Shown here: piece by piece, positions 39,601-48,600 of the stretch
Numbering within the stretch: the first letter of the stretch is position 1
Layout of the letters: every line of letters begins with the position of its first letter
NCBI GenBank assembly: GCA_030062745.1
Contig: CP099846.1
Coordinates: 1,364,001 to 1,428,000, forward strand
Length of the DNA: 64,000 bases
Reading direction: 5' to 3'
From: Capitulum mitella
Lineage: Eukaryota > Arthropoda > Thecostraca > Pollicipedomorpha > Pollicipedidae
Made by a program: the position numbers and the translations under genes
Notes under the pieces: model-generated
Database searches by the model: none
Told to the model about the DNA's origin: nothing
Seen by the model: only the letters and a program-made list of their open reading frames with translations

Positions 39601-42600
39601 CGCGGCGGCAGGGACGCGAGGGAGCCGCTCCGTTCTGGGGTGCCAGCCGTGACTCAGCTGGAGACCGGCCAGCCTGGTTCTCGTGTCCGCCCCTGTCGTG
39701 GTAGCCGTGGATGCGGCCCAAGCACCCCAGTGTCGCTGTTGCTGCTTGACAAAGTCTGACGAGGCCGGAACACAGGGAGACGTCCAGAAGATGCAGCAGC
39801 TGTACACCTGGCCTGGCTGTATACCTGGGGTAACAGAAACAACAGATACACGGATCATTGTACGGGCTCAGGCGGTAACCCGAGGCAGATGCGCACACCG
39901 GCCATTGCACAGGTTTAGGCTGTATAACCGGGGCAGGTGTACATCAGGTGCACCGGCCATAGTACAGGTTCAGGGTGTATACCCGAGGCAACAGATGCAG
40001 CAAATACACCGGCCATGGTGCAGGTCCAGGCTGCATACGCGGAGCAACAGATACAATAGGCATACCGGCCATTGTACAGGTTCAAGCTGTTGTACCTTGG
40101 GCAGGTGTGCAACAGTTTTTTCGGCCATTGTGCAGGTCCAGGCAGACGGGCAAGTACACGGAGCGGGACAGGGGTGCAGGTACAAAGGGTAGGCCGTAGG
40201 TGGCTTTACACTGACAGCATAGACAGCAGGGCAGCGGTGCAGGTGCACAGCGGTTACACAAGACATCGTGCAGATGCACAACAGTTACACAGGACATGGT
40301 GCAGGTGCGCAACAGTTGCACAGGACATGGTGCAGGTGCGCATCATTTACACAGGACATGGTGCAGGTGCACAGCATTTACGCAGGACATTGTGCAGGTG
40401 CACAGTATTTGCACAGGACATGGTGCAGGCGCGCAGCAGGCCACGGAACACGGCGTCAGGTACACAGAAGATCCACAGACCAGGCCGCGGGCGCAGTAGA
40501 CGACAGGGCAGAGGCAGGACGGGGAGCGCGTCCGCCACACGCAGCCGGGCAGTCGGCACGGGCTGACGGCGGGCGGAGTCTGCCGTCGGCCGGCCGGTCC
40601 GACGCCGGCCGGCCGATCCGTGCGGCGCCCTGTTACCCGTCGCCAAGGCCGAGCGCGGCCGCGGGCCCCCGCCCGGTATGCCCATTGTTTGTCTGGCCCT
40701 CCGGACCGGTCGGCGGCGTTTTTCGCCGATAGCCGTAAGTGAGCGGGGAGCGTGAGCGGCCCGTGATTAAACACGTCCGCGTGCCGCGTCCCGGCCGCTC
40801 GGGGGCGCCGCGGGGATTGCCGCTGTCGGCTTTGCCGGTCGGCGCCTTTGCCGTCGTCGGGGGTCGGATTCTGGAGACGCACAGCTCGCGGTCCCTCGGA
40901 AGATCTCGACACAAAGCCCGTGGCTGAATCTCCGAGAACATATCTCGCGTGACACGGTGGTTGCTTGTCGGGCCGTGTCGGTGTCCGGATTAGCCGTGTC
41001 GGGCGTGATCGCTGTCGTCGTCCCGTGAACGGTGTGACTTCCAGCCGTCTGACGGGATTCGGGAAGCGGAGGCGTCGGCTCCATGGGGCGCCCACTCCCC
41101 ATGGCCGGGCTCTAAACAAATGGACCTCTTGTCGCCTGTTGTAGTCGCGCGCGGGGGATGCGGAGGTAACAGGCTCGTGGGAGAAGAGCATCGCAATCGT
41201 TCGTACCTGCTTGCGTTTCGCTCGTAATGAATTTTGAAATCCCAAATCTTGATGAATTGTGGAATGAAGTAAAATCAACGGAAAAACCGTCCGGGCGTTT
41301 GCGTAGCTTTCTCCGGCGGACGGGCGGGCGCCGCAGGAGGCCGCAGAGCCGCCCGGTCGGGCGGATTCGTCGCGCGGTTGCCGCCTCAGTCGCCGTAACT
41401 CTGCGCTCTCCAAATCGGCTCGGGCGACTTAGCGTGCCGGCGCTGCAGGGATCAGGCCGGCCGCCGTCCTCAGGAGCTGCGTGATCGTTTAATTAGCGAG
41501 CCCGTCGGTCGCCGGCCGTCTCAGGTTTTCGCTCGGCCGCGTCGGCCGACGGCCTGACGTCTTGACTTGGCGGGGCGAGGCGCTCGGCTGCGAGCTTCAC
41601 ACTCTCTGTGGGGTTTTTGGCTGTGGAGGGTTAGAACCTCATTGCTGGGCACGCGGACTGGGCGGTAACCGCTCTCAGTTTCTCGCGACTGGCAGCGGCC
41701 ACTGCGCTCGGGCCGTTGGTAAATACATCCGAGCTACCTGGTGAAAATGGGCGCGGCAACTGGACCCGCGTGACATACTGACCTGGCTGCTGTTAATATG
41801 GCCACGGTACCTGGGCCTTTGTGACGTCTGTAAATCACTTTGACTGGCAGTGATAGTGGTCGCGGTGACCGGATCCGTGTTACAGTCCTGATTACTTCGT
41901 AATCCGTAGTAACAGTAGAAACAATGACGACCCTCGTGACAGCCGTGGTTTGAAATCTTCAACATTCATGATGCTTTTTGTCTGTGTCGCTTGAGGTTGA
42001 TCTGCGCCCCCAAAAGATATACGTTGAGCGTTTGGCATTGCTGCTGTTTCCCCTGAGTTTTCGCGAGTTGCCGTGCGGTGTGAGAGCCGTCGTGAGCTGT
42101 CTGGAGTAGTTTCCGTGCGGTCCGGACAGGTGGAGGACAAGCAGAGGGCGGCGGCCGCCTGGTCCCGGCTGCTGCTGGCGGCCGACACGCTGGCCGTCCA
42201 GCCGGCCGAGGCCGAGGCGCTCTGGGCCGTGCTGGCCGCCATCTTCCACCTGGGCGCTGCCGGCGTCACCAAAGGTCAGCCGCCCAGCGGGCCGCGGGAA
42301 AATGGTAGCGGTCTGCGCGCTCGGTGTACCAGTTTGTACTGTGCTGTCCGCCTTGCCTGTGTCGTTTCCCATATGCCTGCTCAGCGACTGGTTTAATTGT
42401 CGTCGTATTATTGCAGTCTGTCACTTTGCACTGATTAGGTGGGAATAGTTTAGCGTAGTCGTGTTTTCTCGCCGCGTTTTGCTATTTAAACGTTGTTTAA
42501 AAAGCACATGTTTTTAACTGCCTGCGCCCAGCCGTGACCCGCCGGTCTGCCGCGGCCAGGTCCGTCCGCTGGTGCAGGTCTCCCCACCGTTACTCCCCAC

Positions 42601-45600
42601 TCTGAACCGTGACCCGCCGGTCTGACGCGGCCAGATCTGTAAGGTCCCCCGCTGAACCGTGACCCGCCGGTCTGACGCGGCCAGATCTGTCCGCCTGGTG
42701 CAGGTCTCCCCGCTCCTACTCCCCGCTCTGAACCGTGACCCGCCGGTCTGCGGCGGCCAGATCCGTACCCTGGTGCAGGTCTCCCCACCGTTACTCCCCG
42801 CTCTGAATCGTGACCCGCCGGTCTGACGCGGCCAGATCCGTACCCTGGTGCAGGTCTCCCCACCGTTACTCCCCGCTCTGAACCGTGACGCGCCTCTCCG
42901 CCGCGGCCAGGTCCGTCCGACAAGTACCAGTTCGCGGAGCCGGGCGCCGCGCGCCGCGCCGCCGCCCTGCTCGGCGTGCGGCTGGAGGAGCTGGCGCGCG
43001 CCATCTTCAGCTCGCAGTCGTCGGGCGCGGCCACGCTGGCCCGCTCGGCGTACCGGACCCCGCCGCGGCCGCAGGACGCCGAGCGCGTCGTGGAGGGCCG
43101 GGAGGCGCTGGAGGCGTTCGTGGCCGGCCTGTACGGCGACCTGGTCACCGTGCTGGTCTCGCTGATCAACAGGTCAGAGGGCGACGGGGCCGCGACTGCG
43201 CGGGGTGGAGGGTTAGTGCTGGCGGGCGAGGCAGGGCCACTGGAGATGTAGGCGGGTGGTACTGGTCAGAAAAACGGGAGGTGTTGGTGTTGGAATTGCG
43301 AGACGTTGATCATGAAGGAACGTTTAACAACTGGTTTCAAAGGACAGGGGCCCAGGATGTTCATGTTCAGTTTATTTGTGAATCTTTCCACCGCGTGGAT
43401 TACTGTCTGATTCTAGTCTATACAGTACAGTTTATGCGCAATAGTCATACAAATAAAACTAGAGGATGTTAGTACTGATTTCCGCTTCACGTGTCTGGCA
43501 AGTCCCATGGTGTGACTGCTGAATGTGATGTATTCCGTTTTTACGACGCCCAGTTTTCCCGCCGCTGAGACGAGGTCTCGCCTCCCCGCGGCAGGTCGAT
43601 TTCCAGTCCCGCCCACACGATCAACTCGATCGTCGTGGTGGATTCCCCGGGCTTCCAGAATCCGAGCTCTTGCGGCCGCCAGGGCGGCGCCACCTTCGAC
43701 GAGTTCTGTTTCAACTACGTGCAGGAGCGGCTCCAGCTCCTCTTCCACGAGCAGACGTTCATCAACGAGCGCGACAGATACGCCCAGGTGGGTGGACGGA
43801 GCTTTGTCTTGTTGAAGGGGACAAATGCATCCTGGTGGATGGAGGGAGCTGTAGCATGTGACTGGAGGGGACTGGACTAGGGGAAAAATCTGGAAGCAGT
43901 GCTAATTTGGAGTGGGAAAAACGGTCATGCTAAATCATAGTCAACGATCGCATTCTCACGAAATGTGTATGTGTTGGGCGCAATATTCGGTAGCCTGTAG
44001 CGTAGTATAGGATAGCGTAGCTGTAGTTACGTATAGCCTGTATATAGTGTGTAGTATATAGTCTGAAGTGTATCGTGTAGTAGTCTAATAATAACTTAAG
44101 TCTCCGCCGTGGCCTGGTGATTAAGGAGCTGGACAGCAGGGTTTGGTGTGAGCACACACTGGGTGACAGCAGGGTTTGGTGTGAGCACATACTAGGTGAC
44201 AGCAGGGTCTGGTGTGAGCACACACTGGGTGACAGCAGGGTCTGGTGTGAGCACACACTGGGTGACAGCAGGGTCTGGTGTGAGCACACACTGGGTGACA
44301 GCAGGGTCTGGTGTGAGCACACACTGGGTGACAGCAGGGTCTGGTGTGAGCACACACTGGGTGACAGCAGGGTCTGGTGTGAGCACACACTGGGTGACAG
44401 CAGGGTCTGGTGTGAGCACACACTGGGTGACAGCAGGGTCTGGTGTGAGCAGACACTGGGTTCGAGTCTTAGAACGTGCACATGTATTTGGCCCGATACC
44501 GACCGACAGGGTCGGCCGGTCACGGGGCGGCCGTGTCGTGGAGTTCCACGGCATGATAAAGATCATCCATCGCTATCTGGCTCGGCACCTGGGGAAAATT
44601 ACTCCATGTTTGACAACACCTGGGTGGTAGGGTCTGGGTCCAGCAGTAAGCTCGGCAAAGCACGACCCAGAACACCTGAGTGGTGGGGTCTGGGTCCGGC
44701 AATAAGCTCGACTTAGCATGGACGCAGATACCAACGCCATCCACAACACATTCGGGCTAAGTTTATATATATATAAAAAAGAGTTAACGGTTGGTCCAGT
44801 TTCATGTGCCGCGTGCATTTCACTGGCTCACATTTTATAGCGTGTAAAAAGACGATCTGAAGTGTTTGACGATGCCTTATCCCTTTTAAAAACAAAATGG
44901 CAAGGATCTAGCCGTGCCAGTGTGCTGTCGGTGATGTTTAGGTCGATCCTTGTTCCGGTGGCACCAGACCTCCGCTGACACCCCTCCCTGTCGGCCGCCA
45001 GGAGAACATAGCGCTGAACATGTCGGAGCTGGAGGGCGACGTGTCGACGCCGGCGCCGCTGGTGCTGGCGCTGGACAGGGCGCCGGCCGCCCGGCTGGCG
45101 CGCACCTCGCAGACGGAGCTGCGCGGCGCCGACCGGTGCGGCCTGCTCTGGCTGCTCGACGAGGAGGCGCTGCAGCCGCAGCCCTCCGACGCCGGCTTCC
45201 TGGAGCGCACGTTCGCCATGTACGACTCCAGAGGTGAGCCGAGCCGGACCGCGGCGTCCTGAGCGCTCGGCCGGGGCGGGCGTGCGGCCAGTCGGAGGCA
45301 GGAGCCGTCCAGTGCGCGGGAGCTGGAACTTGCACGCGTGGCTTGACATGGCCGGCTGTCATGCCGAACAGGCGGTGAGGCGGGGCGGCATCGTGCGTTG
45401 TCTGACGGCTTACAGCTCAAGAGTCGGGCCATGTCGACTTCCGTAACCCCCCCCCCGCCGTCAGTCAGCTGACCGTGCCTGCTCGGTGTTCCAGCCGACC
45501 AGCAGGTGCTGGTGAAGGGCCCTGCTGCCGGCCACGTGACGCTGCAGCACTTCCAGGGCACGAACCCGGTGACGTACGACGTGAGCGGCTGGGTGCGGGC

Positions 45601-48600
45601 CGCCCGCGAGTCGCCGGCCGGCCGCACCGCCGCGCCCCTCCTGCTCGAGTCCAACAAGTGAGCGCCACGACGACCGGCCGGCCCGCCCGGTGCCGGTGTG
45701 CGGGGGGGGGGACGTTCACTGCTGTGCGGAGGCGGCCGTTGGTGTTTTCTACTGAGGAGGCCAGACTTGACTGCCTTGGTGTGCTGTTGTGCGAACGATA
45801 AGAAATAGGTCCACTGTTCCGGGTGCTTGGGCTCTGTGGGGTCGATATGCTGTTGGCTGGGACTGGCTCGTCTGGTGATGGTACTCGGGCTCTGTGGGGT
45901 CGATATGCTGTTGGCTGGGACTGGCTCGTCTGGTGGTGGTACTCGGGCTCTGTGGGGCCGATATGCTGTTGGCTGGGACTGGCTCGTCTGGTGATGGTAC
46001 TCGGGCTCTGTGGGGCCGATATGCTGTTGGCTGGGACTGGCTCGTCTGGTGATGGTACTCGGGCTCTGTGGGGTCGATATGCTGTTGGCTGGGACTGGCT
46101 CGTCTGGTGATGGTACTCGGGCTCTGTGGGGTCGATATGCTGTTGGCTGGGACTGGCTCGTCCGGTGGTGTACTCGGGCTCTGTGGGGTCGATATGCTGT
46201 TGGCTGGGACTGGCTCGTCTGGTGATGGTACTCGGGCTCTGTGGGGTCGATATGCTGTTGGCTGGGACTGGCTCGTCTGGTGGTGGGCCGATATGCTGTT
46301 GGCTGGGACTGGCTCGTCTGGTGATGGGCCGATATGCTGTTGGCTGGGACTGGCTCGTCTGGTGATGGGCCGATATGCTGTTGGCTGGGACTGGCTCGTC
46401 TGGTGGTGGGTCGATATGCTGTTGGCTGGGACTGGCTCGTCTGGTGGTGGGTCGATATGCTGTTGGCTGGGACTGGCTCGTCTGGTGGTGGGTCGATATG
46501 CTGTTGGCTGGGACTGGCTCGTCTGGTGGTGGGCCGATATGCTGTTGGCTGGGACTGGCTCGTCTGGTGGTTGTACTTGGAACTCTGCCGCCGCAAACGA
46601 AACCTTTTAAACGGAACCCCCCCCCCCAAAAAAAAAAGAGAACGGGGTGAACATTCTCATATTAGTACAACGATACGGGGCCAATACGTCGTCACACAGG
46701 CTACAAAGATAAAAACCTTACCAAATCACACGTTTCCGGATCGTCGGCACTTCAGATATCGCTTGAGGCTGTGCTGAAAACTGTGACTAGAACAAATTCT
46801 TGTGTCGTGCGGTATAAAATTTTGAATGGAGGGTGCACGGCAGCAAGCACGCCGCTTTTCGGCCCCAGCAGGCGATCGAGCAAACGCAGATCTTCACGCC
46901 AGGCGCTCTTGATCAGCATGTGCCCGTGCAGCCGGATATCGGATCGACTCGGACGGATCTGATCTGATCGAGTCAGACTCCACTGATCGCCGGCAGTGGA
47001 GTATGGTTCGCCATGGTCCAAAGCGCTTTTTAGTAAACACTGTGTTTTTGTTCGGAAAAGTGCTTAGGTGGCAATCAGCCGAGCGTCTCCTTCAGATCCG
47101 TCACATGTCCAGATTTTCGTTGGTCAAAAATTGCTCTTCCGGCAAAACCGAAAATTTTCCGGATTCGAGATGGGTTTTTTTAGTGTCACTACCGTATACC
47201 GAAAAGCGGGAACTGGCCTGAGAGAGGGTCAAGGCTGTCACCACCGAAATCATTGGCCTCTCTGGGACGTATTGTGGTAGAGGCCGGACAAAATACCAAA
47301 GCACCGGCGGTGTAGCTCGCTAACTTGAGTGGGTGCTTGTCGAACATTACGCCTGGATTCTTGGCTTCCGGGCATGGTGAACGGTGGGCATCATTAAATT
47401 GGACGCTGTTGTGTCCTGTTTTCGAAATGGTTTACGGCTCCCGTATACGACCAGCTGGGTCCCGTTGTCGTTAACTTTGAGGGTACAGACACGAAACCGC
47501 TGCTTCAGCGAAGCAAGAGACGCCTCTAGCTTTGCGATCGTGTCTGGGGGCGCAGTCCTGGAAACAGTCACGAACACCTGCATGCCGTTCGCGTACTGAA
47601 AGACGTCTGCCTCCTGTGTGTAAGGCTGAGGTCTGAGAAGACGATAAATAGTTTGGGGCCCAGCCAGGAGCCTTGAAATACATCGATGCTGTAGTTATGA
47701 TCCAGAGGTTTCATAGTTAGTTAGTTTTTTAGTTAAAACATAAAAAATTGTGTGTGGCCAGATCCAGAGGTTTCATAGTTAGTTAGTTTATTAGTTAAAA
47801 CATAAAAAACTGGGTGTGGCCAGACACATAAGAGCTGAACCAAGAATTAATACCGTACTAATGAAGTCTTTGAAGCACAGTGCCGTGATCGATAAACCTC
47901 AAAACATTTATTGAGGACAGTTAGGCAAAGAGGAGATGTCGCACCGGTCCAGTACATTCTCATTGTGTGTCCACATCACCATCAGTGTTAGCTTGTGATT
48001 CCTAGTCGTGCTGTGCGTTGTGCGTCCTCAGGGAGCTGGTGTGGGTGTCTGAGGCGGGTCACTGACAGATCTGTCACATGAGGGAGAAGGAGCCGGTGTG
48101 GGTGTCTGGCCGGCCACTGACCGACCCTCCGTCACCCCAGGGAGCCGGTGTGGGTGTCTGGCCGTTCACTGACCGACCCTCCGTTACCCCAGGGAGCCGG
48201 TGTGGGTGTCTGGCCGGCCACTGACCGACCCTCCGTTACCTCAGAGAGCCGGTGTGGGTGTCTGGCCGGCCACTGACCGACCCTCCGTTACCCCAGGGAG
48301 CCGGTGTGGGTGTCTGGCCGGCCACTGACCGACCCTCCGTTACCCCAGGGAGCCGGTGTGGGTGTCTGGCCGGCCACTGACCGACCCTCCGTTACCCCAG
48401 GGAGCCGGTGTGGGTGTCTGGCCGGCCACTGACCGACCCTCCGTTACCCCAGGGAGCCGGTGTGGGTGTCTGGCCGGCCACTGACCGACCCTCCGTTACC
48501 TCAGAGAGCTGGTGTGGGTGTCTGGCCGGCCACTGACCGACCCTCCGTTACCCCAGGGAGCTGGTGTGGGTGTCTGGCCGGCCACTGACCGACCCTCCGT

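Larger units (their letters stand above)
39212..42129 (+). other. Myo18 intron 5
   Basis: 2.9 kb between a GTACGT donor and a GGACAG acceptor. Contains two tandem arrays (39790-40200 and 40244-40443). A short frame beginning at 41227 looks protein-like for about 28 residues but has no splice support. No other gene seen. Confidence 0.85.
43788..45001 (+). other. Myo18 intron 8
   Basis: 1.2 kb. Donor GTGGGT is weaker than the others. Holds a SINE-like tRNA head with an internal 33-bp array, a 56-bp duplication (44615-44725), and AT-rich DNA at 43950-44100 and 44750-44940. Confidence 0.85.

Noticed and set aside
41227-41484. 85-residue frame starting [17 protein letters not shown]
   Set aside because: The first 28 residues look protein-like, but it lies in Myo18 intron 5, has no splice support, and the rest is GC-driven Arg-rich sequence.
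44117-44716. 199-residue frame with an 11-residue repeat
   Set aside because: Produced by the 33-bp minisatellite; all frames behave alike.
46752-47021. 89-residue minus-strand frame next to the dead LINE
   Set aside because: Could be LINE-related, but I could not match it to any part of a LINE protein.
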